A DNA stretch of 64,000 nt from Gordonia namibiensis NBRC 108229 (GTDB lineage: Bacteria > Actinomycetota > Actinomycetes > Mycobacteriales > Mycobacteriaceae): contig NZ_BAHE01000016.1 in NCBI RefSeq assembly GCF_000298235.1, positions 1 through 64,000 on the forward strand. Reading direction: 5' to 3'. Both the position numbers and the translations under genes were made by a program. Positions 6,818-15,957 of the stretch are shown here, in pieces (position 1 is the first letter of the stretch; every line of letters begins with the position of its first letter). The notes below the pieces were generated by a model. The model made no database searches, was not told where the DNA came from, and saw only the letters and a list, made by a program, of their open reading frames with translations.

Positions 6818-8470
6818 ATGAACCTCACCAAGCGCAGCAAGATCCTGATCGCCGTCGTCGGCGTAGTCGCGATCGTCGGTGTACTCGCGCAGGCCACCGG
6901 CGTCCTCGCGGCCTGGAACGACAAAGTGTGGGGTACGTCGACATTCGGCCTCGCGCCGGCAACAGACGGCTACGCGCGGTCGATCACCGCGCACGCCAGG
7001 AACCAGCGACTCATCAGCGGTGACACGTGGGAGGCCACGACAGCGACGCGTACATTTGCCAACCCGGGGACCACCTTGACGCCCGGTGCCACCACCTACA
7101 CCTCCAAGTCCAGCGGTAGTGGCTTCTTCGGTGTCGGGATGGTGGCTGCCAGAGGGCGTTCGGAGGCGATCTTCTCTCGGAGCGGTACTAACATCACCGC
7201 GAGTGCGAAGTCCTGGGCCCGGGACCTGAGGGCCTCCCCGACACCGAACTGGCTTGATCCATTCAGTTCGATCGTGTCCGTCCTGGACACTAAAGAGAAC
7301 GTGTACACAGCCTCGGTCAACTGCACGTCGACGAACTACGGCGGGACCGTCACACCAACGGCCACCCCTCCGACCGGCGGCGACATCTATATCGGTGTGG
7401 GCTCGAACAACAACTACCCGATGCCGGCTCCCAACCAGTCCTACACATTCACCGACTATGCGGTTGGGTACGACGTTGTGGGCACCTTCCATAGCATTAT
7501 CACCACGACTGCCAAGACGGCGCTGTCGACCCTGATTCTCGACCTCGACATTCGGAATTCGTTGTGGCCGTACAACACGGTCTGGACTGTAAGTATCCAG
7601 TTTGTCCGCGCGGAATGCGGTATCGGGCCCTCGCTTCCGAGTGCATCCGTCCAAAACCTCGCTGCGGGGATGGCGGCGCGCCTTGCTCCCTCCTCGGAGA
7701 GCACCACGCCGTCCGAGTCCGCGGAGAGCTCGGCGGCAGAGAGCTCCGAGTCGGAGGGCTCCGAGAGTTCGGCTTCTAAGAGTTCTGAATTCGAGAGTGC
7801 CTCGTCGGCAAGCTCTTCCGAGAGCGAAGCTGCTGACGCACCGGCCTTAAAGCAGGGTCCGACGACACCGACCGACGTCGATGTCGGGGAACGGTTCCCG
7901 GTGACTGCGACCGACGGAACCGACCTCGGTACGGCGACGATTCAGAAGGTCGAGTCCACGGCTCCTTCGGACGGTGCACCGGCGACAGTTGCGGTGAAGA
8001 TGTCCGTGACAACGTCGGATACCGACGACGACGGACGATTGTCGTCGATCGACTGGGATGACTTCGCCCCGATGGTCGGGGGAGTGCAACAGGCACCCGG
8101 GCAGGCACCGAACGAGGGGCCGGAGCTGCCGGACCAGCTGGCGCCGGGCCAGACCTACACCGGCTGGGTGACGTTCACCGCGCCCGGCGCGGCAGGCAAG
8201 GCGATCTGGAAGCCCGAGGGCACAGCGGGATTCACGTTCGTCCTGCCGGACCCCGAGGTGCCGGTCACCTCGACGACGTCCACGCCCGCGCCCGTCGCCG
8301 TCGCGCCGGAGACCAGCGAACCGGAAGTGGCCCCGACCGAGGATGCACCCGCGGCGGAGGCGCCCGCCGCAGAAGCCGAGGACTCCGACCCGGTGCCCAC
8401 TCCGGAGAAGAAGAGTCGGGCACGGTCGAGTTCCGGCGAGTCCGCGTCTGATCCCTCGGACGAGGAGTAA
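6818..8470 (+). CDS. SipW-type exported protein, second and larger, with Ser/Glu-rich linker
   Basis: Exported protein of 550 aa. Residues 1-45 form a signal segment ending in AAWNDKVWGTSTFG, the same motif as in the gene at 5258. The N-terminal domain (about 45-285) is rich in Thr, Asn and aromatic residues. Residues about 291-342 are a low-complexity Ser/Glu linker. A second globular domain follows (about 345-470), and the tail is Pro/Glu/Ala-rich. No LPXTG motif or C-terminal anchor is visible, so retention at the surface would rely on other contacts. The low-complexity linker suggests a cell-wall-spanning or matrix role; I do not recognise the globular domains. A strong hairpin follows the stop. 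Confidence 0.68.
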   Translation: MNLTKRSKILIAVVGVVAIVGVLAQATGVLAAWNDKVWGTSTFGLAPATDGYARSITAHARNQRLISGDTWEATTATRTFANPGTTLTPGATTYTSKSSGSGFFGVGMVAARGRSEAIFSRSGTNITASAKSWARDLRASPTPNWLDPFSSIVSVLDTKENVYTASVNCTSTNYGGTVTPTATPPTGGDIYIGVGSNNNYPMPAPNQSYTFTDYAVGYDVVGTFHSIITTTAKTALSTLILDLDIRNSLWPYNTVWTVSIQFVRAECGIGPSLPSASVQNLAAGMAARLAPSSESTTPSESAESSAAESSESEGSESSASKSSEFESASSASSSESEAADAPALKQGPTTPTDVDVGERFPVTATDGTDLGTATIQKVESTAPSDGAPATVAVKMSVTTSDTDDDGRLSSIDWDDFAPMVGGVQQAPGQAPNEGPELPDQLAPGQTYTGWVTFTAPGAAGKAIWKPEGTAGFTFVLPDPEVPVTSTTSTPAPVAVAPETSEPEVAPTEDAPAAEAPAAEAEDSDPVPTPEKKSRARSSSGESASDPSDEE

Positions 8471-8480
8471 CCGGTTAAAC

Positions 8481-8527
8481 ATCCCGTTGCGTTTTGTCCC
8501 GTAACCCGGGACAAAACGCAACGGGAT
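8481..8527 (+). terminator. 20-bp perfect hairpin terminator of the SipW/TasA-like locus
   Basis: Arms 8481-8500 and 8508-8527 are perfectly complementary over 20 bp with a 7-nt loop (GTAACCC). The hairpin begins 10 bp after the stop at 8470 and is followed by only a short T-rich stretch. It probably ends the operon, and may also serve the convergent sigma-factor remnant. Confidence 0.75.
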
Positions 8528-8535
8528 CTTTCGTG

Positions 8536-8742
8536 TCAGGAGTCCTGAGTCAATCCGGCGAGAGCGCTTGCGAGATAGTCGTCTTCGGCGTCGTTGCCGG
8601 GTAACTCGAGTGCGCGTCGGTAGGCGGCGGCCGCACCGTCGTGATCGTCGAGCTCCGCGAGCGTGAGTGCCCGCGCGACATGGAACGGACGGTAGCGGTC
8701 GAGTGCGGTGTTCGACGCCAACAGGTCGAGCATCTCCAGCCC
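8536..8742 (-). pseudogene. C-terminal remnant of an ECF sigma factor (DUF6596 type)
   Basis: The minus-strand frame from about 8742 to the stop at 8536 encodes ALDRYRPFHVARALTLAEL, then DDHDGAAAAYRRALELPGND and LASALAGLTQ. This is the C-terminal end of the extended ECF sigma factors whose DUF6596 region ends in a TPR-like hairpin. Nothing homologous to the sigma-2 and sigma-4 regions lies upstream; the DUF4190 gene follows instead. I read it as a decayed fragment about 68 codons long. Assignment by pattern only. Confidence 0.55.
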
Positions 8743-8904
8743 TCGTGACGGGGGATTTCTTCGTTGTCGGGACACCCCAGGGTTAGGACGACGTCCGCTG
8801 CAGGACAGACAAAGCGGGCGGAGGGTGAGAATCCCCGAGTGGAAGGTCGCTGCATCGCAAATGTTGGCCGGTGGCGGGGCTTCAGGGACCCTCACCCTTC
8901 GTTG

Positions 8905-9216
8905 CTAGGAGAATACGCCCGCGAAAAACGTGCTGCTAAACACAATTACCACCAGGGCGAGTTCGACAATGCCGAGTCCGAGTCCCCACGCGGCTAGGAG
9001 CGAGCCGTCTTCGTGGTCTCGACGCCGGGTTTCTGAGAGGCCGATGGCGCCGAAGACGACAGCAGGCAGCGCCAGAACGAACAGTGCACAGAGCAGGCTG
9101 ATGATTGCGCACACGTTGGTGTTACGGCGGATCGGTTGGGGTGCGGCGGCAGTCGCTGGAGCGGACTGCCTGAGATCGCTTGCGCGAGTGAAGCCTCGAC
9201 GGGCTGTGCTGGTCAT
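8905..9216 (-). CDS. DUF4190-type small membrane protein
   Basis: Protein of 103 aa with a short basic/Ala-Pro N-terminus and two hydrophobic helices (VCAIISLLCALFVLALPAVV and LLAAWGLGLGIVELALVVIV). The loop between them contains GAIGLSETRRR, matching the DUF4190 pattern in which the linker carries a G.IGL....R motif. ATG 9216 is chosen because it directly precedes the conserved part; an upstream extension in frame reads like non-coding sequence. Its function is unknown. It is not obviously linked to its neighbours. Confidence 0.6.
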   Translation of the reverse strand: MTSTARRGFTRASDLRQSAPATAAAPQPIRRNTNVCAIISLLCALFVLALPAVVFGAIGLSETRRRDHEDGSLLAAWGLGLGIVELALVVIVFSSTFFAGVFS

Positions 9217-9392
9217 GACAGTTTGATAACACGACTGGTTCGCGCCTGCGCTTCGTTCATCTGACCGTGGCGCGGATTCGGCTGTGCGGAGAGACTCGGA
9301 CTGGAGTGGTTCCCGCCGTGGTGACGCACGGGTGGACGCGGGAACACGTCGAACGCTGCCCACCGAACTCATCGTGCAGCGGGTCGTGTTCG

Positions 9393-9728
9393 CTAAGCCC
9401 GGCAGACGACGACCGACGCGTCGTTGTCAGCAACGACGACCTCGCCGCCCACCCGGATCCGGCAGTGCAGCTTCCCCGAACCCCTCGCGGCGACGAACAA
9501 GTGGTCCGGCGTCGAGACGGGCGAGGTGTTCAGCGTCAACGAGTACCGGCCGGCGAGATTCGAGTACTCGAGCGTGTAGTCCTGCCAGTACCCAGGAGCC
9601 CAGGCGATCGAGACGTTCGGGGCGTCGGATTCGACCGTGTACAGGACGTTGACGGCGCTCGCCGGAGCCGCGGTGGCCAAGCCGCAGGCGATGGCGGTCG
9701 CGCAGATAACGGGAACGGTTCGACGCAC
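9393..9728 (-). CDS. Small secreted protein, MmpS-like fold
   Basis: Exported protein of 111 aa. A GTG start at 9728 is preceded by a strong ribosome-binding site (GAGGAGG). The signal peptide ATAIACGLATAAPASA is followed by a beta-rich domain of about 87 residues with two cysteines (KLHCRIRV, and VVVC near the end). The strand pattern and the paired cysteines resemble the extracellular domain of mycobacterial MmpS proteins and related small secreted proteins. No MmpL partner is nearby, so a transport role is not supported here. Family similarity is moderate and by eye. Confidence 0.6.
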   Translation of the reverse strand: MRRTVPVICATAIACGLATAAPASAVNVLYTVESDAPNVSIAWAPGYWQDYTLEYSNLAGRYSLTLNTSPVSTPDHLFVAARGSGKLHCRIRVGGEVVVADNDASVVVCRA

Positions 9729-9812
9729 AGGGACCTCCTCGCAGGAGGTTCCATTATCGGCGACGGCCGAGGCGGTGTCGCGGGTTCGGGCGATCGACAC
9801 CGGGAAACGAAA

Positions 9813-9843
9813 AGTGGGAGGTCCGAAATTCGGACCTCCCACT
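9813..9843 (-). terminator. Intrinsic terminator downstream of tRNA-His
   Basis: A perfect 15-bp palindrome (arms 9813-9827 and 9829-9843) lies just beyond the 3' end of the tRNA. On the minus strand it is followed by TTTT, as expected for rho-independent termination. Confidence 0.85.
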
Positions 9844-9849
9844 CGTCGG

Positions 9850-9923
9850 GGTGGATGACGGGACTCGAACCCGCGACAGCCAGGATCACAACCTGGTGCT
9901 CTACCAACTGAACTACATCCACC
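9850..9923 (-). tRNA. tRNA-His (GUG)
   Basis: Read on the minus strand, the acceptor stem GTGGATG/CATCCAC, D-arm TTC...GAG with AGTTGGTA loop, anticodon stem CCAGG/CCTGG and T-arm with TTCGAGT are all present. The anticodon loop is TTGTGAT, giving GTG. The extra G at position -1 (9923) pairs with discriminator C (9850), which is specific to tRNA-His. No CCA is encoded. It lies upstream of orn's 3' end, as in mycobacteria. Confidence 0.95.
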
Positions 9924-10024
9924 ATCGGCGTCGGAAACCTGTGCTTTCGCACTTGGCCTCAGAGCCAAGAACACTCTAGCGGGTAGATGCCGCAGAACTC
10001 CAATCGGTTATCTGACCTGCGTTT

Positions 10025-10624
10025 TCAGGCGGGTCCGAGATCCTCGACGATTTTCGCGAGAGCATCGACGTCGGGGCCTGGTGCCGGTACGAAGGCCGCC
10101 GCACGGTAGTAACGGAGCTCGCGGATCGACTCGCGGATGTCGGCGAGGGCGCGATGGGCGAGTCCCTTGTCGGGCTGACCGAAGTACACCTTCGGGAACC
10201 AGCGTCGGGCCAGTTCCTTGATCGAACTGACGTCGACCATGCGGTAGTGCAGGTAGGCGTCGAGTTCGGGCATGTCGCGGGCGATGAAGCCGCGGTCGGT
10301 GGCGATCGAGTTGCCGGCCAGCGGGACGGCGCCGGGCGTCGTCACGTGTTTACGGATGTAGTCGAGCACCATCTTCTCCGCCTCGGCGAGCGTGACGGTG
10401 GACGCGCGTACCTCTTCGGTAAGGCCGGAATCGGCATGCATCTTGGTCACGACGTCCGGCATCGACGCGAGAGCCTCGTCGTCGGCGTGGATGACGACGT
10501 CGACGCCGTCACCCAGGATGTTGAGGTCACCGTCGGTGACCAGGGCCGCGATCTCGATCAACTTGTCCGACTCGAGTCGGAGGCCGGTCATCTCGCAATC
10601 GATCCACACCAGTTTGTCCTGCAC
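10025..10624 (-). CDS. orn: Oligoribonuclease
   Basis: A 199-aa 3'-5' exoribonuclease of the DEDDh family that degrades nanoRNAs and, in many bacteria, the pGpG left from c-di-GMP breakdown. Visible catalytic elements are WIDCEMTGL (Asp 9, Glu 11) near the N-terminus, the NSIATDRGF segment with the second Asp, and HRALADI, which carries the final His and Asp. Length is typical (about 200 aa). The gene lies next to tRNA-His, an arrangement known from mycobacteria, and is divergent from the ATPase gene at 10703. Confidence 0.96.
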   Translation of the reverse strand: MQDKLVWIDCEMTGLRLESDKLIEIAALVTDGDLNILGDGVDVVIHADDEALASMPDVVTKMHADSGLTEEVRASTVTLAEAEKMVLDYIRKHVTTPGAVPLAGNSIATDRGFIARDMPELDAYLHYRMVDVSSIKELARRWFPKVYFGQPDKGLAHRALADIRESIRELRYYRAAAFVPAPGPDVDALAKIVEDLGPA

Positions 10625-10702
10625 CCGACAACCTTAGCCAACCGCCACGACAGGCCCGCGTCAGACGGAGAACAGCGGTACACCGCGGGCTATTGTGTCC
10701 TC

Positions 10703-12292
10703 GTGACCGAAGCCCTCAGCCCTGCTCAGACCATCGCCGCCGGCTATGCCTTCACCTCCACCTCTCTCGAACTCGGGACGGTGTCGGTGAACGGCCAGGT
10801 CGACGCCACCGCTTCGGTGCGCATCCCGCTCGCGATGATGAACCGGCACGGCCTCGTCGCCGGCGCCACGGGTACCGGCAAGACGAAGACGCTGCAGTTG
10901 CTGGCCGAACAGCTCTCCGCCAACGGTGTGCCCGTGGTGATGGCCGACATCAAGGGTGACCTCTCCGGGCTGAGCCGCGAGGGCATCAGCAACGACAAGA
11001 TCGTCGAACGCGCACAGCAGACCGGCGACTCCTGGCAGCCCGCTGCTCACCCCGTCGAATTCGTCTCGCTCGGTGACACCGGCATCGGCGTCCCCATTCG
11101 CGCGACCATCACTTCCTTCGGCCCGATCCTGCTGTCCAAGGTGTTGGGACTCAACGACACCCAGGAATCGACCCTCGGACTGATCTTCCACTGGGCCGAC
11201 AAGAAGGGTCTGCCGCTGCTCGACCTGAAGGACCTGCGGTCGGTGATCGCCTTCCTCACCAGTGACGAGGGCAAGGAGGAACTCAAGAACATCGGCGGGG
11301 TCTCGCGTCAGACCGCGGGCGTGATCCTGCGTGCGCTGACCAATCTCGAGGCAGACGGCGGCGACACGTTCTTCGGTGAGCCCGAGATCGAACCCGCCGA
11401 CCTCATCCGCCTCGCGGCCGACGGTCGGGGCATCATCACGCTTTTCGAACTCGGCGCACAGGCCTCCCGGCCCGTTCTGTTCTCGACCTTCCTCATGTGG
11501 ATCCTGGCCGACCTCTTCGAGTACCTGCCCGAGGTCGGCGACCTCGACAAGCCGAAGCTGGTCTTCATCTTCGACGAGTCGCACCTGCTGTTCGACGACG
11601 CGTCGAAGGCATTCATCGACCAGGTCGTCCAGACGGTCAAGCTGATCCGCTCGAAGGGCGTGGGCGTGTTCTTCTGCTCGCAGCTGCCCACCGACATTCC
11701 CAACGAGGTGCTCTCGCAGCTCGGCGCCCGCATCCAGCATGCGTTACGCGCCTTCACCCCTGACGATCAGAAGGCGCTGAAAAAGACGGTGAAGACCTAC
11801 CCGATCTCGGAGGTCTACAAGCTCGAGCAGGTTCTCACCTCCCTGGGTACCGGTGAGGCCGTGGTGACGGTGCTGTCGGAGAAGGGTGCGCCGACCCCCG
11901 TCGCGTGGACGGTCGTGCGTCCGCCGCGTTCGTCGATGGATGCCATCGGGGCGGAGGCGATCACCGCCGCCGCCAAGGCGAGCCCGCTGTACGCGAAGTA
12001 CGGGCAGTCGATCGACCGCGAGTCGGCCTACGAGATGCTCGCCGCCAACACCCTGGCGCCTGGCGAGCCTGCCGACGCGCCCGCACCGGCACCCATCCCG
12101 GCTCCGGCACCCGCTCCCGCGCCGGCTCCGAAACGTACTCCGGCACCGAAGCCCGTCCCCGAGGAGCCGGGCATCCTCACCGAGGTGCTGACCAGCAAGC
12201 CCATGCAAAGCTTCCTGCGGTCGGCGGCCAGCGCCGCGGGACGCGAGTTCAGCCGGGCGATCTTCGGCACGGGGCGGCGCCGCAAGCGGTGA
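10703..12292 (+). CDS. HerA-like ATPase, DUF853 family
   Basis: Cytosolic P-loop ATPase of 529 aa. The GTG start at 10703 is followed by a short lead and the Walker A motif GATGTGKT (about residues 54-61); FIFDESHLLF is the Walker B. The protein covers the DUF853 region (YjgR type), related to the HerA/FtsK translocase family. An Ala/Pro low-complexity stretch (about residues 455-485) separates the ATPase from a short C-terminal helix. The family's cellular role is poorly defined; DNA-linked ATPase activity is assumed by relationship. It is divergent from orn with 78 bp between, and convergent with the SDR gene. Confidence 0.88.
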   Translation: MTEALSPAQTIAAGYAFTSTSLELGTVSVNGQVDATASVRIPLAMMNRHGLVAGATGTGKTKTLQLLAEQLSANGVPVVMADIKGDLSGLSREGISNDKIVERAQQTGDSWQPAAHPVEFVSLGDTGIGVPIRATITSFGPILLSKVLGLNDTQESTLGLIFHWADKKGLPLLDLKDLRSVIAFLTSDEGKEELKNIGGVSRQTAGVILRALTNLEADGGDTFFGEPEIEPADLIRLAADGRGIITLFELGAQASRPVLFSTFLMWILADLFEYLPEVGDLDKPKLVFIFDESHLLFDDASKAFIDQVVQTVKLIRSKGVGVFFCSQLPTDIPNEVLSQLGARIQHALRAFTPDDQKALKKTVKTYPISEVYKLEQVLTSLGTGEAVVTVLSEKGAPTPVAWTVVRPPRSSMDAIGAEAITAAAKASPLYAKYGQSIDRESAYEMLAANTLAPGEPADAPAPAPIPAPAPAPAPAPKRTPAPKPVPEEPGILTEVLTSKPMQSFLRSAASAAGREFSRAIFGTGRRRKR

Positions 12293-12312
12293 GAAGTGTT
12301 CGGCGCGAAGAC

Positions 12313-13119
12313 CTACTCGGCGCTGAACTTGCGGTAGAACCCGCCGACGATCGGCGCGACCACGGCCCGCGGGGTGTAGCCGCCGGCCACTGACATCGCC
12401 TTGGACAGGGTTCCGGGAACGACGCGCATCTTGTTGTGCGCCAACGCGTCCAGGCTCATCTCCGCGACCTTCGCCGACGAATGCCAGAGGAAGTCGGGGA
12501 CGACCTTGTCCACGATCGACTCCTCTTCGGGCGTCGGCGTGTGGGTGCGGACGGGCCCGGGCGCGAGCAGCGTGACGTGGACGCCCTGGGACGAGACCTC
12601 ACCGCGCAGCGACTCGCTGAAGGTGTTGACGAAGGCCTTCGACGCCGCGTAGGTGGCGTTGTTCGGGATGGGCATGTTGCCGGCCGCCGACCCCACCATG
12701 AGGATGCCGCCGGAGCCGCGCTTCACCATCTGGGGAAGCACCGCGAGGGTGAGGTCGTGAACGGCGTTGACGTTCAGGAGGACCTGCGACTTCTCGTAGG
12801 CGGCGTCGAGTTCGGCGACGGGGCCGAAGGTGGCGATGCCGGCGTTGTTGCAGAGGATCGAGATCTCGCGTCCGGCGAACTCGGCGGCGAGGACCTCGAC
12901 CTTGGTCGGGTCGGACAGATCGACGGCGCGGACCTCGACCGCGACTTTGTGCGCCGTGCGCAGTTCACCGGCTAGCTCTTCGAGGAGTTCGCCACGACGG
13001 GCGACGAGGATGACCGAATGGCCACGGGCGGCCAGCGCCCGGGCCAGCTCGCGGCCGATACCGGAGGAGGCCCCGGTGACGACGGCGCGGGCGGTTTCTG
13101 AAGGCGGCGGTACCGGCAT
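12313..13119 (-). CDS. Short-chain dehydrogenase/reductase
   Basis: NAD(P)-dependent oxidoreductase of 268 aa. The cofactor motif TGASSGIG sits near the N-terminus, CNNAG follows the beta-4 strand, and the catalytic Ser (MVGSAAG) and YAASK are present, so the enzyme should be active. The basic residues after the second strand (VARRGE) favour NADP. ATG 13119 is chosen because the longer in-frame start (13170) adds only an Ala-rich lead and MPVPPPSETARAVVTG is a typical N-terminus. The C-terminal extension is characteristic of mycobacterial SDRs acting on lipid substrates. The exact substrate is not evident. Confidence 0.85.
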   Translation of the reverse strand: MPVPPPSETARAVVTGASSGIGRELARALAARGHSVILVARRGELLEELAGELRTAHKVAVEVRAVDLSDPTKVEVLAAEFAGREISILCNNAGIATFGPVAELDAAYEKSQVLLNVNAVHDLTLAVLPQMVKRGSGGILMVGSAAGNMPIPNNATYAASKAFVNTFSESLRGEVSSQGVHVTLLAPGPVRTHTPTPEEESIVDKVVPDFLWHSSAKVAEMSLDALAHNKMRVVPGTLSKAMSVAGGYTPRAVVAPIVGGFYRKFSAE

Positions 13120-13191
13120 GGGAGCAATCGTAGCGGCCACTGCGCCCCGGCCCGAGGAGAGCCGGAGCACAGCGACAGCTGGTTCTCCCGG

Positions 13192-15255
13192 TCAGTCGAT
13201 ACCGGCGGCGACCTCGGTGCCCTGCCGGATCGCCCGCTTGGCGTCGAGCTCGCCCGCGTAGTCGGCGCCGCCGATGACGTGGGTGGTGACGCCGGCGAGG
13301 GTCAGCGGATCGATGAGCTCGCGCACCGATTCCTGGCCCGCGCAGATGACCACGTTGTCGACCTCGAGGAGGCGGGTCTCGGTCACGTTGCCCTCGTCGT
13401 CGCGGAAGCTCAGGTGCAGACCCTGGTCGTCGATCTTGTCGTAGGTCGCGCCGCTGATCTGCTCGACGCCCTTCATCTTCATCGTGGCGCGGTGAACCCA
13501 GCCGGTCGTCTTGCCGAGCGACTTGCCCTGCTTACCGGACTTGCGCTGCACCATGTAGACCTGACGAACCGGCGGCAGGGGACGGGGTTTGGTGACGAAA
13601 CCGGGCTTCTCCGGATCGTCGGTGACGCCCCATTCCTGTTCCCATTCCTTCAGATTCAGCGTCGGCGACTCGTCGGTGGTGAGGAACTCGCTGACGTCGA
13701 AACCGATGCCGCCGGCGCCGATGACGGCGACCCGCTTGCCGATCTCGCGGTGGCCGAGGACGGCGTCGGCGTACGACATCGCCATCGGATGGTCGACGCC
13801 GGGGAAACTCGGGATGCGCGGTACGACACCGGTGGCGACGATGACGTCGTCGAACTTCTCCGCGATGAGGGTGTCGGCGTCGACCCGGGTGTTGAGCCGG
13901 ACGTCGACGCCGAGGACCTCGAGCTTGCGGGTGAAGTAGCGGATCGTCTCGTTGAACTCCTCCTTGCCCGGGATGCGGGCGGCGATGGAGAACTGGCCGC
14001 CGATGGACTCGCCGCCCTCGAACAGCGTCACCTTGTGGCCGCGTTCGGCGCTCGAGACGGCAGCCGACAGGCCGGCCGGTCCGGCGCCGACGACCGCCAC
14101 GCGCTTGGCTTTGCGCGTCGGACTGAGGACCAGCGTGGTCTCACGCCCCGCACGCGGGTTCACCAGGCACGACACCTTCTTGCCGACGAAGGCGTGGTCG
14201 AGGCAGGCCTGGTTGCAGCCGATACAGGTGTTGATCTCGTCGGCGCGTCCCTCGCGGGCCTTGTTGGCCAGGTGGGGGTCGGCGAGGAACGGACGGGCCA
14301 TCTGGATGGCGTCGACGCGGCCGTTGGTGAGGATCTCCTCGGCGAACTCCGCGGTGTTGATGCGGTTCGCGGCGATCAGCGGGATCGACACCTCGTCGCG
14401 GAGACGCTCGGTGAACTTCACGAAGGCACCACGGGGGACCGAGGTCACGATCGTGGGGACCTGGGCCTCGTGCCAACCGATGTCGGTGTTGATCGCGTCG
14501 ACGCCGTGCTCCTCGGCCTTGCGTGCCATGAGGGCGATCTCGTCCCACGTCTGGCCCTTGCGAACCAGGTCGGCGATCGACTGACGCAGGATGATCGGGA
14601 AGTCGCGGGGAACCTGACGGCGGATCTCCTTGATGACCTCCACGAGGAAGCGCTGCCGGTTCTCGGTGTTGCCGCCCCACTTGTCGGTGCGGTCATTGGT
14701 GTGCGGACACAGGAACTGGTTGATCAGGTATCCCTCGCCGCCCATGATCTCGACGGCGTCGTACCCGGCCTTGCGGGCCAGCTTCGCCGACTGACCGAAG
14801 GTCTTGATGACGTGCCAGATGATCGGCTCGGTCATCCGCAGGTGCTTGAACGGGTGGATCGGCGACGGCTCCTTGCCCGGCGCGACCTTGAACGGGGTGT
14901 ACCCGTAACGGCCGGCGTGGATGAGCTGCATGGCGATCTTGCCGCCCTCGTCGTGCACGGCCTTGGTGACGCGCTGATGACGCTTCCAGTCGAGGGTGTT
15001 GGTCATCTTGCCGCCCGCGAACATGAGCAGACCGGTACGGCTGGTGCCGAAACCACCCGTGATGATCAGTCCCGCACCACCTTTGGCGCGTTCGGCGAAG
15101 TAGGCGGCGAGCTTGTCGGTGTCCCAGAGACGATCCTCGAGACCCGTGTGCATCGACCCCATCACCAGACGGTTCTCGATGGTCATGCCGCCGATCTGCA
15201 GCGGTGTGAACAGGTGTGGGTAATACGGGTTGGGTTGTGCCGTGTGGGCTGACAT
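13192..15255 (-). CDS. fadH: NADPH-dependent 2,4-dienoyl-CoA reductase
   Basis: Flavoprotein of 687 aa that reduces 2,4-dienoyl-CoA during beta-oxidation of unsaturated fatty acids. The N-terminal 370 residues form an old-yellow-enzyme FMN barrel (LFTPLQIGGMTIENRLVMGS). The 4Fe-4S cysteines follow in CIGCNQACLDH and VSCLVNP, and then come FAD- and NADPH-binding Rossmann domains (GAGPAGLSAA, VIGAGGIGFD). Length matches E. coli FadH (672 aa). ATG 15255 is preceded by AAAGG. A PadR-type regulator gene lies 90 bp upstream in the same direction and may control it. Confidence 0.93.
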   Translation of the reverse strand: MSAHTAQPNPYYPHLFTPLQIGGMTIENRLVMGSMHTGLEDRLWDTDKLAAYFAERAKGGAGLIITGGFGTSRTGLLMFAGGKMTNTLDWKRHQRVTKAVHDEGGKIAMQLIHAGRYGYTPFKVAPGKEPSPIHPFKHLRMTEPIIWHVIKTFGQSAKLARKAGYDAVEIMGGEGYLINQFLCPHTNDRTDKWGGNTENRQRFLVEVIKEIRRQVPRDFPIILRQSIADLVRKGQTWDEIALMARKAEEHGVDAINTDIGWHEAQVPTIVTSVPRGAFVKFTERLRDEVSIPLIAANRINTAEFAEEILTNGRVDAIQMARPFLADPHLANKAREGRADEINTCIGCNQACLDHAFVGKKVSCLVNPRAGRETTLVLSPTRKAKRVAVVGAGPAGLSAAVSSAERGHKVTLFEGGESIGGQFSIAARIPGKEEFNETIRYFTRKLEVLGVDVRLNTRVDADTLIAEKFDDVIVATGVVPRIPSFPGVDHPMAMSYADAVLGHREIGKRVAVIGAGGIGFDVSEFLTTDESPTLNLKEWEQEWGVTDDPEKPGFVTKPRPLPPVRQVYMVQRKSGKQGKSLGKTTGWVHRATMKMKGVEQISGATYDKIDDQGLHLSFRDDEGNVTETRLLEVDNVVICAGQESVRELIDPLTLAGVTTHVIGGADYAGELDAKRAIRQGTEVAAGID

Positions 15256-15345
15256 GGCGCGACCTTTCATCTCGGTGTCGTCGTGACGCTTGGTGCGTGT
15301 ATCGCTCTGTCTGGTTTGGGCGTTCGTGCAGTCACCGGCGGTGGT

Positions 15346-15894
15346 TCACATGCCGGCGAGTTCGCGTTCGAGTGCCGGGATGACCTCGTCGCACCACTCG
15401 ATGTAGCCCTCCTCCTGCCGGATGCCGCCGCGCAGCACGAGGTACTGGTGGAGCTTGCGGCCGGTCAGGGTGTCGGGCTCGGGGTAGTAATCCTTCTGGA
15501 ACCCCTTGAACAGCTTCAGTTGTGCGACGTGCTCGTCGCGGTGGGCCTTGAGTTCGCCGATGATGGCGGCGAGGTCACCGAACTCGGCGGCGCGGAGTTT
15601 GACGCCGATGTCGCTACGGAGTGATTGCCGTGGGGTGGGGCTCATCGCCCACTGCGCCAACGCATCCCGGCCGGTGTCGGAGATCGTGTAGACCTTCTTG
15701 TCCGGGCGGCCGTCCTGACTGATCGACTCGACGCTGACCAGTCCGTCGTCGAGGAGCTTCTTGAGCGTCCGATAGATCTGCTGGTGGGTCGCCGACCAGA
15801 AGTAACCGATGGATCGGTCGAACTGCTGACCGATCTCGTAACCCGTGCCGGGTCGCTCCGCCAGCGACACCAGAATCGCATGTTCGAGCGCCAT
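15346..15894 (-). CDS. PadR-family transcriptional regulator
   Basis: DNA-binding protein of 182 aa. The N-terminus MALEHAILVSLAERPGTGYE is the classic PadR winged-helix opening, followed by FWSATHQQIYRTLKKLLDDG (recognition helix) and the wing GRPDKKVYTISDTGRDAL. The C-terminal half is a helical dimerisation domain with aromatic residues, as in the PadR-s1/Vir group, which often senses phenolic or other small ligands. It lies between fadH (same strand, 90 bp downstream) and uraA (divergent). A perfect inverted repeat in the divergent region is its probable operator. Confidence 0.93.
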   Translation of the reverse strand: MALEHAILVSLAERPGTGYEIGQQFDRSIGYFWSATHQQIYRTLKKLLDDGLVSVESISQDGRPDKKVYTISDTGRDALAQWAMSPTPRQSLRSDIGVKLRAAEFGDLAAIIGELKAHRDEHVAQLKLFKGFQKDYYPEPDTLTGRKLHQYLVLRGGIRQEEGYIEWCDEVIPALERELAGM

Positions 15895-15923
15895 GTGAGC
15901 ACGCTAACACTGCAACAGCGCAC

Positions 15924-15957
15924 TATGCAACAAGGTGCTTATGAGTCTTGTTGCATA
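15924..15957. promoter_or_regulatory. Inverted-repeat operator in the padR-uraA divergent region
   Basis: TATGCAACAAG (15924-15934) and CTTGTTGCATA (15947-15957) form a perfect 11-bp inverted repeat with a 12-bp spacer. Further half-sites are TGCAACA at 15911-15917 and TGTTGC at 16013-16018, just before the uraA start. Position suggests control of padR itself and perhaps uraA. Confidence 0.65.

Noticed and set aside
15924-15957. The padR-uraA inverted repeat as a terminator
   Set aside because: It lies between divergent starts, has a 12-bp spacer and no T-run.
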